Shown in pieces: positions 8,221-18,628 of a stretch of 64,000 nt of DNA. The notes below the pieces were generated by a model. It ran no database searches, was not told the DNA's origin, and saw only the letters and a list, made by a program, of their open reading frames with translations. Positions within the stretch are counted from its first letter, which is position 1; every line of letters begins with the position of its first letter. The stretch comes from Aeromonas taiwanensis (GTDB lineage: Bacteria; Pseudomonadota; Gammaproteobacteria; Enterobacterales; Aeromonadaceae): contig NZ_CDDD01000101.1 in the NCBI RefSeq assembly GCF_000820165.1, forward strand, positions 186,001 through 250,000, given 5' to 3'. A program made the position numbers and the translations under genes.

Positions 8221-10242
8221 ATGTTCCAAGACAATCCGCTGCTGGCCCAGCTCAAACAACAAATCCGCGAAAACATCCCCAAGAAAGAGGGTGTGATCCG
8301 CGCCTCCGATCGGGGCTTCGGCTTCCTGGAGGTCGATGAGAAGACCAGCTATTTCGTGCCGCCTCCCTATATGAAGAAGGTGATGCACGGTGACCGGGTG
8401 AGCGCCCTGATCCGTACCGAGAAAGAGAAGGAAGTGGCCGAGCCGGATGCCCTGCTGGAGCAGGCGGTCACCCGCTTCGTCGGCCGCGTCAAGATGTTCC
8501 GCGACCGCCTCAACGTGGTGCCGGACCATCCCCTCATCAAGGACGCCATCAAGGCCCGCGCCAAAAAGGGTCTGGACGAGAAATCCTTCAAGGAAGGGGA
8601 CTGGGTGGTTGCGACCCTCAAGCGCCACGCCCTGGCAGACGGCAACTTCTCCGCCGAGATCACCCAGCTCATCGCCACCCAGGAAGACCACAACGTGCCC
8701 TGGTGGGTGGTGCTGGCACGCCACAATCTGGCCCAGGTCGAGCCGGCGGATCTGCCTGAGTGGAAGGTGATCGAAGAGGAAGAGCTGCCCCGCCGCGACC
8801 TGACCCAGGTCCCCTTCTTCACCATCGACGGCGCCAAGACCAAGGACATGGACGATGCCCTGGCCATCACCAAGCTGGAGAACGGCTGGGAGCTGCTGGT
8901 GGCCATCGCCGACCCGACCGCCTATGTGGCCGAAGGCAGCGAGCTGGACAAGGAGGCCGCCCAGCGCGCCTTCACCGTCTACATGCCGGGCCGCAACGTG
9001 CCCATGATCCCGCGCACCCTCTCCGACGAGCTCTGCTCCCTGAAGGAGGGCGAGGAGCGCAACACCCTGTGCGCCCGCCTGCTGATCGCCGAAGACGGCC
9101 TGCTGCTGGAGGAGACCGAGTTCTTCGCCGCCCGCATCAACTCCCACGCCCGCCTCAGCTATGACGACGTCTCCGACTGGGCCGAGCACGGCAAAGCGCT
9201 GGCCATCGACGCCGGCGTCCTGGCCCAGCTGCCCCTGATGAAGGCGATGACGGAGGCGCGCATCAAGTGGCGTACCGAGCACGCCCTGGTGTTCCCGGAC
9301 CGCCCCGACTACGACTTCGAGCTGGGCGAGAACGGCGAAGTGCTGGCCATCCACGTCGAGCCACGCCGCATCGCCAACCGCATGGTGGAGGAGTCGATGA
9401 TCGCCGCCAACATCTGCGCCGGTCGCGTGCTGGGCAAGACCGTCGGCTACGGTATCTTCAACGTCCACACCGGCTTTGACGAGGAGTCCCTCGACGGTGC
9501 CATCGAGCTGCTCAAGAGCGCCGAAGCCCCCTTCGAGAAGGAAGATATCGCCAGCCTCTCCGGCTTCTGCGCCCTGCGCCGCTGGATCGACAACCTGGAT
9601 ACTCGCTGGCTGGACGGCAAGATCCGCCGCTTCCAGAGCTACGCCCTGATGTCTGCCGAGCCGGGCGCCCACTACGGCCTGGGGCTGGACGCCTACGCCA
9701 CCTGGACTTCCCCTATCCGTAAATACGGCGACATGGTCAACCATCGCCTGCTCAAGGCCGTCATCGCCGGCAAGACCCCGGGTGAGCGCCCGAGCCTGGA
9801 GCTCACCGAGCACCTGACCGCCTGCCGCCGCCTGCACCGCATGGTGGAGCGCGACATCGGCGACTGGCTCTATGTGCGCTACCTGAAGGCGGCCGCCGGC
9901 ACCGATCAGGTATTCAACGCCGAGATCATCGACGTGATGCGTGCCGGCCTCAAGCTGCGCCTGCAGGAGAACGGTGCCGTGGTCTTCATGCCCGCCCGCC
10001 ACATCCTGGACAACAAGGATCGGCTGGAGTGCAACTGGGACAACGGCCGCGTCTATCTGGACAAGACCGAGGTGGTCTATGAACTGGGCCAGATCATCGA
10101 GGTGAAGCTGACCGAGGCGGTGGAAGAGACCCGCTCCCTCATCGCCAAGCCGGCTGTAGAGCTGGTGCCGGGCCCGGCGCCGGTGGCGCCGGCCAGCGAT
10201 GCCGTGGCAGCGCCGACCGACGAGGCTCCCAAGGCGGAATAA
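8221..10242 (+). CDS. rnb: Exoribonuclease II
   Basis: A 673-residue 3'-to-5' exoribonuclease that degrades single-stranded RNA in the cytosol. The N-terminus MFQDNPLLAQLKQQ is almost that of E. coli RNase II. Domains in order are cold-shock domains (about 20-170), the RNB catalytic domain (about 190-520) and a C-terminal S1 domain (about 560-645). The catalytic acidic cluster is intact in TIDGAKTKDMDDA (Asp203, Asp209, Asp211, Asp212). The C-terminus carries a short Ala/Pro/Glu-rich tail. It is a single-gene unit with its own promoter and terminator. Confidence 0.97.
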   Translation: MFQDNPLLAQLKQQIRENIPKKEGVIRASDRGFGFLEVDEKTSYFVPPPYMKKVMHGDRVSALIRTEKEKEVAEPDALLEQAVTRFVGRVKMFRDRLNVVPDHPLIKDAIKARAKKGLDEKSFKEGDWVVATLKRHALADGNFSAEITQLIATQEDHNVPWWVVLARHNLAQVEPADLPEWKVIEEEELPRRDLTQVPFFTIDGAKTKDMDDALAITKLENGWELLVAIADPTAYVAEGSELDKEAAQRAFTVYMPGRNVPMIPRTLSDELCSLKEGEERNTLCARLLIAEDGLLLEETEFFAARINSHARLSYDDVSDWAEHGKALAIDAGVLAQLPLMKAMTEARIKWRTEHALVFPDRPDYDFELGENGEVLAIHVEPRRIANRMVEESMIAANICAGRVLGKTVGYGIFNVHTGFDEESLDGAIELLKSAEAPFEKEDIASLSGFCALRRWIDNLDTRWLDGKIRRFQSYALMSAEPGAHYGLGLDAYATWTSPIRKYGDMVNHRLLKAVIAGKTPGERPSLELTEHLTACRRLHRMVERDIGDWLYVRYLKAAAGTDQVFNAEIIDVMRAGLKLRLQENGAVVFMPARHILDNKDRLECNWDNGRVYLDKTEVVYELGQIIEVKLTEAVEETRSLIAKPAVELVPGPAPVAPASDAVAAPTDEAPKAE

Positions 10243-10262
10243 TCCCACCCCGCCTTTTCGCC

Positions 10263-10293
10263 AAAAAAGCCCGCATGATGCGGGCTTTTTTAT
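10263..10293 (+). terminator. Terminator of rnb
   Basis: The stem AGCCCGCAT/ATGCGGGCT is followed by six T residues, about 20 bases after the rnb stop. Confidence 0.85.
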
Positions 10294-10342
10294 GCGTGCC
10301 GGTGGCAGTCAAAGCATAAGGAAGGAGTCACAGGGCACGACC

Positions 10343-10489
10343 CTACCCCCACCAGCCCGGCATGTTTCGCTCCCCTTGTCGGTGTCGGCCCTCTCCAACC
10401 AGCAAACAACGGGGATGGATACCCGGTAACGTCCCCTCGACGCGAGCAGATCCCAGCCCCCGCTCCTCCGGGTCGGAGAAGTAGCACAT
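10343..10489 (-). CDS. Possible 48-residue small protein
   Basis: An ATG on the minus strand is preceded by a full GGAGGTGA ribosome site 5 to 8 bases upstream. It opens a frame for a 48-residue basic, tryptophan-ending peptide starting MCYFSDPEERG. No family is recognised. It lies in the long gap between rnb and mtlA, in a GC-rich block that contrasts with the AT-richer mtl leader. The ribosome site is the only real support; it may be chance. Confidence 0.2.
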   Translation of the reverse strand: MCYFSDPEERGLGSARVEGTLPGIHPRCLLVGEGRHRQGERNMPGWWG

Positions 10490-10991
10490 GGGTATCACCT
10501 CCCCCTTGGTGGCTGATGGTGCCCCATACGCTGCTCTGTCGTGGGAGCGGAAAAACTGAAAGTAAATTACATCTTTCCAGATCCATCGGCTGTTAACAGG
10601 CAATAATCGAAAATCCATCGCTGAAACCCTGGTTCACACCACCGCCAGACAGGCATCAAATGAATACACATTTCATATATGTGATGTGAATCACATTGAC
10701 ACAAGGTTTGCGCAAACCGCAATTGGTGATCCACTTCACATAAATAGGGTCTGCGCGACAGAAGAGAACGAAATGTAGCCGAAATACGGAGCAATGATGT
10801 GATCTACATCACCATGAAGGGAGGGGGGGGATCGGGGTATTCGAGATCCGGATCACAATACCCCCCGTTTTCAGCCTAATTTGATCACAAGCTGGTAGAT
10901 TGAAGTTGCTTAGACGACAGGGATGGGGTTCTGCAAAACCGACCATTCCGACTACCACTTACAATCACACAGGCTTAAACGGGGTGCCGTC
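10490..10991 (+). promoter_or_regulatory. mtlA upstream region with CRP-like sites
   Basis: This half-kilobase before mtlA becomes AT-rich from about 10560. It contains a perfect CRP-type palindrome TGTGA-N6-TCACA at 10680-10695 and a near-perfect TGTGA-N6-TCACC at 10798-10813. Several weaker TCACA half-sites lie near 10850-10885. E. coli mtlA is likewise preceded by multiple CRP sites. The actual promoter elements could not be picked with confidence. Confidence 0.7.
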
Positions 10992-12920
10992 ATGTTATCA
11001 CCGGATACCAAAGTCAAGATACAGAATTTTGGACGCTTCCTGTCCAATATGGTCATGCCCAACATAGGCGCCTTCATCGCCTGGGGCTTCATTACCGCCC
11101 TCTTCATCCCCACCGGCTGGCTGCCGAGCGAAACCTTGGCCAAGCTGGTCGGCCCCATGATCACCTACCTGCTGCCGCTGCTCATCGGCTACACCGGCGG
11201 CAAGCTGATCGGGGGTGATCGCGGTGCCGTGGTCGGTGCCATCACGACCATGGGCGTCATCGTGGGGACCGACATCCCCATGTTCATGGGCGCCATGATG
11301 GTCGGCCCGCTGGGTGGCTGGGCCATCAAGCGCTTCGACCAGGCGATGGAAGGTCGCGTCAAGAGCGGCTTCGAGATGCTGGTCAACAACTTCTCCGCCG
11401 GCATCATCGGCATGCTGTGTGCCATCCTCGCCTTCTTCGTCATCGGTCCCTTCGTCAAGGTGCTCTCCGGTGCCCTGGCCGGTGGCGTCGACTTCCTGGT
11501 CGCCCACGGTTTGCTGCCGCTCACCTCCATCTTCGTCGAGCCGGCCAAGATCCTGTTCCTGAACAATGCCATCAACCACGGCATCTTCTCGCCGCTGGGG
11601 ATCCAGCAGGCCACCGAACAGGGCCGCTCCATCTTCTTCCTGATTGAAGCCAACCCGGGCCCGGGTCTGGGCGTGCTGCTGGCCTACATTGTGTTCGGCC
11701 GTGGCAATGCCAAGCAATCCGCGGCGGGTGCCTCCATCATCCACTTCTTCGGCGGCATCCACGAGATCTACTTCCCGTACGTGCTGATGAATCCGCGCCT
11801 CATCCTGGCGGTGATCGCTGGCGGCATGACCGGGGTCTTCACCCTGACCCTGTTCAACGCAGGTCTGGTCTCCCCCGCCTCCCCGGGATCCATCTTCGCT
11901 GTGCTGCTGATGACGCCGAAAGCCTCCCTGATCGGGGTGCTGCTCTCCATCATCGCCTCTGCCACCGTCTCCTTCCTGGTCGCCTCCGTGTTCGTTCGCG
12001 CCCAGCAGCCGGAAGCCGACGAGGCCGATGCCCTGGATGAAGCCACTCGCAAGATGAAAGCCATGAAGGGGGCCAGACCCGAGACCACAGCGGCCAAGAA
12101 GCCGGGTGCCGAGCTGACCGCAGTGCGCAACATCGTGGTCGCCTGCGACGCCGGCATGGGCTCCAGCGCCATGGGCGCCGGCATGCTGCGCAAGCGGGTG
12201 CAGGCCGCCGGCCTCAACATCAGCGTCACCAACCGTGCCATCAACAACCTGGACGATCAGGTCGATCTGGTCATCACCCACAAGGATCTGACCGACCGCG
12301 CCCGTCGCCATGCGCCGCACGCCCAGCACATCTCCTTGAGCAACTTCCTCGACAACGAGCTCTACCAGGAGCTGGTGATGAACCTCAGCATGGCCAATGC
12401 GGCCAACGACGACGTGGCCAACCCGCAGCTGCTGGTAGCAGCCAACGATGACAGCTACGAACAGCAGGAGCCGGAAGTCTTCACCCTGAGCCTGCAGGAC
12501 GTCCACCTGGGCCTCAAGGCCGACAACAAGGAAGCCGCCATCCTCACCGCCGGCAAACTGCTGGCCGAGCGGGGCTATGTGGCACCGGACTACGTCAACG
12601 CCATGCTGGAACGGGAGAAACTGGTCTCCACCTACCTCGGCGAGTCCATCGCCGTGCCCCACGGCACCATCGCCGCCAAAGAGCACGTCAAGCGCACCGG
12701 CATCGTCATCTGCCAGTATCCGGCCGGCGTGCCGTTCGGCGAGGCGGCGGACGAGGTCGCACGCCTGGTGATCGGCATCGCCGCCCGCAATGACGAGCAC
12801 ATTCAGGTAATAACCCGACTGACCAATGCACTGGATGAGCCCGGTCTCATCGACCGGCTGGCCAGCACCCAGGATCCCCAGGAGTTCCTGGACTTGCTGG
12901 GCGCCGAGCAGGCCGCCTGA
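10992..12920 (+). CDS. mtlA: Mannitol-specific PTS permease EIICBA
   Basis: This 642-residue inner-membrane transporter imports D-mannitol and phosphorylates it to mannitol 1-phosphate. The IIC membrane domain occupies residues 1 to about 335 and includes the motif [17 protein letters not shown]. The IIB domain carries the phosphorylated cysteine Cys385 in [11 protein letters not shown]. The C-terminal IIA domain carries the phosphohistidine His557 in VPHGT. All three domains are fused in the order of E. coli MtlA (637 residues). ATG at 10992 follows a GGGGTG site; an earlier ATG at 10923 would add a tail not seen in the family. It heads mtlA-mtlD-mtlR and is probably CRP-controlled. Confidence 0.97.
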   Translation: MLSPDTKVKIQNFGRFLSNMVMPNIGAFIAWGFITALFIPTGWLPSETLAKLVGPMITYLLPLLIGYTGGKLIGGDRGAVVGAITTMGVIVGTDIPMFMGAMMVGPLGGWAIKRFDQAMEGRVKSGFEMLVNNFSAGIIGMLCAILAFFVIGPFVKVLSGALAGGVDFLVAHGLLPLTSIFVEPAKILFLNNAINHGIFSPLGIQQATEQGRSIFFLIEANPGPGLGVLLAYIVFGRGNAKQSAAGASIIHFFGGIHEIYFPYVLMNPRLILAVIAGGMTGVFTLTLFNAGLVSPASPGSIFAVLLMTPKASLIGVLLSIIASATVSFLVASVFVRAQQPEADEADALDEATRKMKAMKGARPETTAAKKPGAELTAVRNIVVACDAGMGSSAMGAGMLRKRVQAAGLNISVTNRAINNLDDQVDLVITHKDLTDRARRHAPHAQHISLSNFLDNELYQELVMNLSMANAANDDVANPQLLVAANDDSYEQQEPEVFTLSLQDVHLGLKADNKEAAILTAGKLLAERGYVAPDYVNAMLEREKLVSTYLGESIAVPHGTIAAKEHVKRTGIVICQYPAGVPFGEAADEVARLVIGIAARNDEHIQVITRLTNALDEPGLIDRLASTQDPQEFLDLLGAEQAA

Positions 12921-12957
12921 TCATCCTTCATCGTCTTTGGTTATAGAGGTTAATATC

Positions 12958-14106
12958 ATGAAAACATTGCATTTTGGTGCCGGCAATATCGGTCGTGGCT
13001 TCATCGGCAAACTGCTGGCTGACGCCAGCCACCAGGTCACCTTCGCCGACGTCAACGAGACCCTGATCGATCAGCTCAACCACCGGCAGGAGTACAAGGT
13101 GCACGTGGTGGGCACGGATCAGAAGCTGGACGTGGTGCGCAACGTCGCCGCCGTCAGCTCCGCCGGCCACGAGGTGATCGCCCGCATCATCACCGCCGAT
13201 CTGGTGACCACGGCGGTCGGCCCCAACATCCTGGACAAGATTGCCAGCACCCTGGCCAAGGGGCTGCAGGCCCGCTTCGATGCCGGCAACCTGACGCCGC
13301 TCAACATCATCGCCTGCGAGAACATGGTACGCGGCACCAGCCACCTCAAGGAGGAGGTACTCAAGTACCTGCCGGTCGCGTATCATGCCACCCTCGAGCA
13401 GTGCGTCGGCTTTGTCGACTCGGCGGTGGACCGCATCGTCCCGCCCACGGCAGCGGCAAACGACGACCCGCTGGAGGTGACGGTAGAGAGCTTCAGCGAG
13501 TGGATCGTCGACAAGACCCAGTTCAAGGGGGAGCTGCCCCAGGTGGCGGGCATGGAGACCACAGACAACCTGATGGCCTTCGTCGAGCGCAAGCTGTTCA
13601 CCCTCAACACGGGTCATATCGTCACCGCCTACCTGGGCAAGCTCAGGGGCTATCACACCGTGCGCGAGGCGATCGAGGATCCGGTGATCCGCAGCAAGGT
13701 GCGCCGCGCCATGGAAGAGAGCGGGGCCGTGCTGGTCAAGCGCTACGGCTTCGACCCGCGCCTGCACGCCGCCTACATCGAGAAGATCCTGGCCCGTTTC
13801 GCCAACCCCTATCTGGTGGACGAGATTGACCGGGTCGGTCGCCAGCCGCTGCGCAAGCTGGCGGCGGGGGACAGGCTGGTGAAGCCGCTGCTGGGCACCC
13901 TGGAGTACGGTCTGCCGAGCGATCATCTGCAGGAGGGCATCGCCGCGGCGCTGCACTACCGCAACGCCGATGATCCCCAGGCGGTGGAGCTGCAGGCCCT
14001 GCTGGCGGAGCTGGGCCCGGCTCGGGCCCTGGCAAAGGTGACCGGTCTGGAGGAGGACAGCGACATCGTCCGTACCATAGTCGCCCGTTACAACAACCTG
14101 AAGTGA
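12958..14106 (+). CDS. mtlD: Mannitol-1-phosphate 5-dehydrogenase
   Basis: A cytosolic NAD-dependent enzyme that oxidises mannitol 1-phosphate to fructose 6-phosphate, completing uptake by MtlA. The Rossmann signature [13 protein letters not shown] is at residues 4-16. The catalytic block of polyol dehydrogenases follows in the middle (residues about 200-260, including [11 protein letters not shown]). At 382 residues it has exactly the E. coli length. ATG at 12958 is preceded by AGAGG at 8 bases. It follows mtlA by 37 bases in the same operon. Confidence 0.97.
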   Translation: MKTLHFGAGNIGRGFIGKLLADASHQVTFADVNETLIDQLNHRQEYKVHVVGTDQKLDVVRNVAAVSSAGHEVIARIITADLVTTAVGPNILDKIASTLAKGLQARFDAGNLTPLNIIACENMVRGTSHLKEEVLKYLPVAYHATLEQCVGFVDSAVDRIVPPTAAANDDPLEVTVESFSEWIVDKTQFKGELPQVAGMETTDNLMAFVERKLFTLNTGHIVTAYLGKLRGYHTVREAIEDPVIRSKVRRAMEESGAVLVKRYGFDPRLHAAYIEKILARFANPYLVDEIDRVGRQPLRKLAAGDRLVKPLLGTLEYGLPSDHLQEGIAAALHYRNADDPQAVELQALLAELGPARALAKVTGLEEDSDIVRTIVARYNNLK

Positions 14107-14223
14107 CCCGATGAGGCGCCTTCACTGCCGCCGGCCCCGACAGGCTGACACGTGAAGCGCCTCATACGATAAAAACCGGGAGAGAGGCCGGCTCTCTCCC
14201 TGTCAGCTGGACCCAATGCACTT

Positions 14224-14745
14224 ATGACCACACACCAGGAAGATGAAGTACTGGAACGACTGAACGAGCAGGATGGCCCCCGTGGCTTCTTTCTCGAGGT
14301 CGTGACCATCCTGGAAGAGGCGGTCGACTCCCTGATGCGACGAGCCTTTCGCCAGGAGGAGTATGCCGTCAAATACGCCATCGAACCCCTGCTCAACCAG
14401 AGCGGCCCCCTCGGCCAGCTGGAGGTGCGCCTCAAGCTCATCTTCGCCCTCGGCCTCATCTCCCTCGAGTGCTATCAGGATCTCGAGGCCTACCTGAAGA
14501 TCCGCGATTTTCTGGTGCGCGATCCCAAGGATTACCGCTTCAGTGACAAGCCGATCCGCGATCTGCTCGAACGCCTGAATGCCATCAATCAGGCCAGCAT
14601 GATGCCGCAGGATCCCCCGGCCAACGAGGAAGACTGGCCCCTCTACCAGATGCAACTCAACCGGCTCGATCAGATGGTGCGCTCCGCCCTGGTGCTGGCG
14701 GTGACCGACTGCGTCACCGAACTCCACAAAGAGAGCCCCATCTGA
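14224..14745 (+). CDS. mtlR: Mannitol operon repressor MtlR
   Basis: A 173-residue helical protein of the MtlR/FumE family, which represses the mannitol operon in enterobacteria. Family blocks YAVKYAIEPLLNQSGPLG and EVRLKLIFALGLI are clear. MtlR lacks a classical DNA-binding domain, and none is seen here. It lies about 120 bases after mtlD on the same strand, the usual third gene of the operon. Confidence 0.92.
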   Translation: MTTHQEDEVLERLNEQDGPRGFFLEVVTILEEAVDSLMRRAFRQEEYAVKYAIEPLLNQSGPLGQLEVRLKLIFALGLISLECYQDLEAYLKIRDFLVRDPKDYRFSDKPIRDLLERLNAINQASMMPQDPPANEEDWPLYQMQLNRLDQMVRSALVLAVTDCVTELHKESPI

Positions 14746-14840
14746 TCAGGCCTGCGCGCTGAGTCCCCTGCTGGCGGGTGTCAATGTGCCCCGCTTCCCC
14801 GCTACACTACTCCCAACCCCATCATCTGCTCGAGGTTGGC

Positions 14841-16631
14841 ATGATTGCACTCTCCCTCGCCGGGATCGCCCTGATCTCCCTGTTGGCCCAGTGGCTAGCC
14901 TGGTCGCTGCGCGTTCCCGCCATTCTGTTTCTGCTGCTGAGCGGCCTCTTGCTCGGTCCGGTCACCGGCCTGCTCGACCCGGATGCCCTGCTCGGCGACC
15001 TGCTGTTCCCGCTGGTGTCGTTGTCGGTCGCCATCATCCTGTTTGAGGGGGCACTGACCCTGCACCTGGCAGAGCTCAAGGGGATCGGCAAGGTGGTGCG
15101 CAACCTCTGCTCCACCGGCATGCTGGTCAGCTTCGCGGTGATTGGCGGGGCCAGCTACTTCTTGCTGGGACTGGACTGGCGGGTCGCCATGGTGCTCGGC
15201 GCCGTGCTGGTGGTCACCGGCCCCACGGTGATCGCCCCCATGCTCAACGTGATCCGGCCGGTGCGGGAGGTGGACAAGATCCTGCGCTGGGAGGGGATCG
15301 TCATCGACCCTATCGGCGCACTGTTTGCGGTACTGGTGTTCGAGGCGGTGCGCCTCGGCAGCCAGGGGAATCTTATCGATCACACCCTGCTGGCCCTGGC
15401 CAAGACGGTGGGGGTGGGCTCCCTCATCGGGATAGCGGCGGGATGGCTCACCACCCTGCTCATTCGCAAGGACTGGCTGCCGGTCAGCCTGCACAAGTTT
15501 GGGGTGCTGGCCCTGGTGCTGGTCACCTTCACCCTCTCCAACTGGCTCAGTCATGAGTCCGGTCTGCTGGCGGTCACCGTGTTCGGCATCTGGCTCGCCA
15601 ATCAGGAGGGGCTGGACCTGGAGGAGGTGCTGGCCTTCAAGGAGGATCTCGCCGTCATCCTAATCTCTTCCCTCTTCGTCCTGCTGGCGGCCCGCCTCGA
15701 TCTGGCCCAGCTCTGGCAGCTCGGCCCCATGGTGCTGGTACTGTTGTGCGTGGTGCAGTTCGTGGCCCGCCCCCTCGGCATCCTGCTCTCTACCTGGGGC
15801 TCGGACCTCCCCTGGCGGGCGCGCGCCCTGCTGGCCTGGATAGCCCCCCGCGGCATAGTGGCCGCGGCGGTCAGCGCCTCCTTCGCCATCAGCATGCACG
15901 AGGCCGGCATTGCGGATGCCGACAAGCTGGTGCCCCTGGTGTTTGCCGTCATCATCTTCACCGTGGTGCTGCAGAGCCTGACGGCGACCCCCCTCGCCAG
16001 GTTGCTCGGCATGCGCCAGAGTGCCCCCAATATCTGGCTGCTGATCGGCGCCAACTCGGTGGCGCGGGCCATCGGCAAGGCGCTGGCGGATCAGGGCATC
16101 CCCGTCCATCTCTCCGATCCCGCCTGGGAGCATTGCAAGCTGGCCCGCATGAGCGGCCTGCCCTGCTATTTCGGCAACCCGCAGTCGGAGCACGCCGAGC
16201 TGCACCTGCCCCTCACCAGCATCAGCACAGTGCTCGCCGTCTCCCCCAACCGCCACAACAACGCCCTCGGCGTGTTGCACTTCGCCCACCTCTACGGCGA
16301 GGAGCGGGTCCATTCCCTGCGATCCAGCGAGCAGCACGGCAAGGCGAACCGGGAGAGCGCCACCTTCCGCGCCCGCCAGAACCTGTTCGGCCCCGACATG
16401 AACTTCGCCCGCCTGAGCGGCCTGCTGGGCCGGGGCGGCCAGATCAAGGCAACCCGGTTGAGCGAGGCCTTTGACTGGGATCGCTATCAGGAGGCCAATC
16501 CGGGCGCCATCCCCCTGTTCGTGCTGGATGCCAGGGGCAAACCCAGGGTCGTCACCGGTCCCGTCTCGCCGCTGGCCGGTGAGCTGCTCATCGCCTTGCA
16601 GCCCCCGCGGGAGACGCCGACGACGGATTGA
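14841..16631 (+). CDS. CPA1-type cation:proton antiporter with TrkA-N domain
   Basis: A 596-residue inner-membrane protein with roughly twelve hydrophobic segments in residues 1-395, including the acidic ion-binding stretch (EGIVIDPIGALFAV) and the conserved APRGIVAAAV. This is followed by a cytosolic nucleotide-binding TrkA-N/RCK-like domain (about 400-540), suggesting gating by a nucleotide. NhaP-type antiporters exchange sodium or potassium for protons; the ion cannot be read from sequence. ATG at 14841 has GAGG at 6 bases; an upstream ATG at 14778 would prepend a non-membrane tail. It stands alone between mtlR and an unknown gene. Confidence 0.88.
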   Translation: MIALSLAGIALISLLAQWLAWSLRVPAILFLLLSGLLLGPVTGLLDPDALLGDLLFPLVSLSVAIILFEGALTLHLAELKGIGKVVRNLCSTGMLVSFAVIGGASYFLLGLDWRVAMVLGAVLVVTGPTVIAPMLNVIRPVREVDKILRWEGIVIDPIGALFAVLVFEAVRLGSQGNLIDHTLLALAKTVGVGSLIGIAAGWLTTLLIRKDWLPVSLHKFGVLALVLVTFTLSNWLSHESGLLAVTVFGIWLANQEGLDLEEVLAFKEDLAVILISSLFVLLAARLDLAQLWQLGPMVLVLLCVVQFVARPLGILLSTWGSDLPWRARALLAWIAPRGIVAAAVSASFAISMHEAGIADADKLVPLVFAVIIFTVVLQSLTATPLARLLGMRQSAPNIWLLIGANSVARAIGKALADQGIPVHLSDPAWEHCKLARMSGLPCYFGNPQSEHAELHLPLTSISTVLAVSPNRHNNALGVLHFAHLYGEERVHSLRSSEQHGKANRESATFRARQNLFGPDMNFARLSGLLGRGGQIKATRLSEAFDWDRYQEANPGAIPLFVLDARGKPRVVTGPVSPLAGELLIALQPPRETPTTD

Positions 16632-16701
16632 TCCCCGCTTTGCGGATGACGGAGGCTGACGACTAGACTTGAGGGTGCGCCATGAGTCATAGGAGGATGT
16701 C

Positions 16702-16950
16702 ATGACAGTCAGCGAATTGCGCACGCTTCACCAGCAACACAGGTTCAAGGAAGCGGAGATCATGCACGACGTCATCGCGCCCGGCTGGATAGTGGAGTTT
16801 CGGGGGCTGGACGGCCATCTCTACGTGATGACGGATACCCTGGGATGCCCGATGAGTTTTTCTTCCACCGAAGAGGCTCGTGACCACATCCACCTCGTGG
16901 CCGATTGTCCCATCCAGGTCGAGCATCTCTACCGCTTCTTCGAACGTTGA
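16702..16950 (+). CDS. Conserved-looking 82-residue protein of unknown function
   Basis: A small acidic cytosolic protein with no signal peptide or membrane segment. The core reads as alternating strands ([18 protein letters not shown]) with a helix after [10 protein letters not shown] near-ideal AGGAGG site 5 bases before the ATG and a strong terminator after the stop support expression. No family is recognised with confidence. It is monocistronic, between the antiporter and the mscS gene. Confidence 0.75.
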   Translation: MTVSELRTLHQQHRFKEAEIMHDVIAPGWIVEFRGLDGHLYVMTDTLGCPMSFSSTEEARDHIHLVADCPIQVEHLYRFFER

Positions 16951-16963
16951 GTGTCTGCTCAGC

Positions 16964-16990
16964 AAAAAGGCTCCCGAGGGAGCCTTTTTT
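16964..16990. terminator. Bidirectional terminator
   Basis: GGCTCCC/GGGAGCC with a two-base loop is flanked by A and T runs, and separates the plus-strand 82-residue gene from the convergent zntB-mscS pair. Confidence 0.85.
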
Positions 16991-17002
16991 CATTCCGCTT
17001 TC

Positions 17003-17521
17003 TTATTCCGGGGACAGGGGCTCAGGCTCCTTGCCCTCCAGCCGCCTTACCGGTTTTTGCAGGATCAGGTTGGCCGGATAGGTGACCAGATCGCCGTTGT
17101 CATCGCGCACCCGCACGTAGAAGAGGCCGATCTCGGTGATGACGCCGGTCACCGAGTCATCCTTGTCGAGGATACGGATGCGATCGCCAATCCGGTAGGG
17201 GAAGGCGAAGAAGATGGTGATGCTGGCGGTGATGTTGGAGAGGATGGACCACTGGGCCACCATGGCCACCCCCAGCACCGCGAAGAAGGAGGAGGCGAGC
17301 ACCACCAGCCGGGAGAAGTCGAGCCCCCACACCCCGGCCAGGATCAGCAGGGTGGCGCAGCCGAGCAGGAAATGGAACACGTGCTCCACGTAGAGCACCC
17401 GGTTCTCGCTCACCTGCCGGCTCTGGCCGAGGGCCATCAGGCTCTTGTGAATCAACCCGCGGATCAGGGTGTGCCCCAGCAGCAGAACCAGAGTCACGCC
17501 AAAAGATTCCCATGTCGTCAT
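17003..17521 (-). CDS. Short MscS-family mechanosensitive channel protein
   Basis: A 172-residue membrane protein with about three hydrophobic segments followed by the MscS pore-lining helix and beta domain ([20 protein letters not shown], then GDRIRI and ITEIGLFYV). Typical MscS has about 286 residues; this one lacks the C-terminal alpha/beta cage domain and is best called a minimal MscS-domain protein. It could release osmolytes on hypo-osmotic shock. AGGAG stands 6 bases before the ATG. It is 9 bases downstream of zntB and almost certainly cotranscribed with it. Confidence 0.85.
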   Translation of the reverse strand: MTTWESFGVTLVLLLGHTLIRGLIHKSLMALGQSRQVSENRVLYVEHVFHFLLGCATLLILAGVWGLDFSRLVVLASSFFAVLGVAMVAQWSILSNITASITIFFAFPYRIGDRIRILDKDDSVTGVITEIGLFYVRVRDDNGDLVTYPANLILQKPVRRLEGKEPEPLSPE

Positions 17522-17530
17522 GTCGGCTCC

Positions 17531-18496
17531 TTACCACCAGCGCCTGTGCTTGAGCCAGACCGCCAGCCCGGTCGCCAGCGCCAGCAGGGATCCGCAGAAG
17601 ACCCAGAAGGCGGTCGGGCTCTCCGCCCCGGGGATCCCCCCCAGGTTGATGCCAAACAGGCCCGTCAGGAAGCTGGCGGGCAGGAACAGCAGCGCCATCA
17701 CCGACATCTGGTAGGCACGGCGGTTGGTCGCCTCGGCCATCAGGTTGTTGATCTCGTCCGCCAGCACGGCGGTGCGCGCCACGCCGGCATCCAGATCGTC
17801 GAGCCAGCGCCGCAGCCGGTCGGCGATGTCCAGCAGACGGCGCCTGTCGTCCTCGTCCAGCCAGCTAATCTTCTCGTTGGCCAGACGCGCCACCAGATCC
17901 CGCTGGGGGGAGAGGTAGCGGCGGATCATGATGAGTTGCTTGCGGATCCTTGCCAGACGGCCATTGGGGGGCAGATCACGCATCAGCACCATCTCCTCCA
18001 GATCCAGGATCTGATCGTGCAGCTCCTCGACGAACTCCCCGGCCCGGTCGGTCAGGGCGTCGCAGATCTCCACCAGCCAGTCGGCCGGAGAGTCAGCACC
18101 GCCCCCCAGCTTCAGCTGCTCGAAGACATCTTTTTCCGACAACAGCGGCCGGCGGCGGCTGCTGATGATGAGATCCGGGGTGATGTAGATGCGCAGCGCC
18201 ACCATCTCTTCGGGGCGGTGATCCTTGTTGTGGTTGATGCCCCGCAGGATCAGCAGCACCGTCTCCCCCATCCGCACCAGCTTGGGTCTGTTGCTCTGGC
18301 CGAGCAGGGCCTCCCGCGCCGCGTCTCCCAGCAAGGGGGTCTGCAGCAGCCAGCGCGCCGCCTCAGGATTGCCGTAGTCCAGATGCAGCCAGCTGGGCCG
18401 GGCTCCCGGGATCTCGCTCCCTGCGGCCAGCGGAGTCATCCCCCCCTTGCCATCCAGGGTCAGGCCATAAATCACATCACTGGGCACCCGATCCAT
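17531..18496 (-). CDS. zntB: CorA-family zinc transporter ZntB
   Basis: A 321-residue CorA/MIT-superfamily metal transporter. A long cytosolic N-terminal domain with helices (to about residue 255) is followed by two C-terminal membrane segments. The signature loop between them is GIN ([13 protein letters not shown]), the ZntB-type variant of the CorA GMN motif. E. coli ZntB moves zinc; the direction has been debated. The ATG at 18496 is chosen because AAGGA lies 7 bases before it; a GTG two codons upstream is too close. First gene of a two-gene operon with the mscS-like gene. Confidence 0.88.
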   Translation of the reverse strand: MDRVPSDVIYGLTLDGKGGMTPLAAGSEIPGARPSWLHLDYGNPEAARWLLQTPLLGDAAREALLGQSNRPKLVRMGETVLLILRGINHNKDHRPEEMVALRIYITPDLIISSRRRPLLSEKDVFEQLKLGGGADSPADWLVEICDALTDRAGEFVEELHDQILDLEEMVLMRDLPPNGRLARIRKQLIMIRRYLSPQRDLVARLANEKISWLDEDDRRRLLDIADRLRRWLDDLDAGVARTAVLADEINNLMAEATNRRAYQMSVMALLFLPASFLTGLFGINLGGIPGAESPTAFWVFCGSLLALATGLAVWLKHRRWW

Positions 18497-18628
18497 CCAC
18501 ACGTCCTTCTCATCATGGTTGTTGGCCCAGAGCTTACACCAAAGCCGCGGTCGACTCAGCCCCGGGGCAGCCGCCCCGCGCCGGCCGTGCTAACATGCAA
18601 CCCCGTTTCAGTCACAGGAAGCCATGCC

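Noticed and set aside
8206-10248. 680-codon open frame antisense to rnb
   Set aside because: Same mirror effect of high GC third positions; rnb carries all catalytic motifs and the antisense frame carries none.
16964-16990. Similarity of terminators at 16964 and 24423 as a repeat family
   Set aside because: Only the stem-loop and T-run are shared, which is expected of strong terminators with the same GGCTCCC stem; flanks are unrelated.
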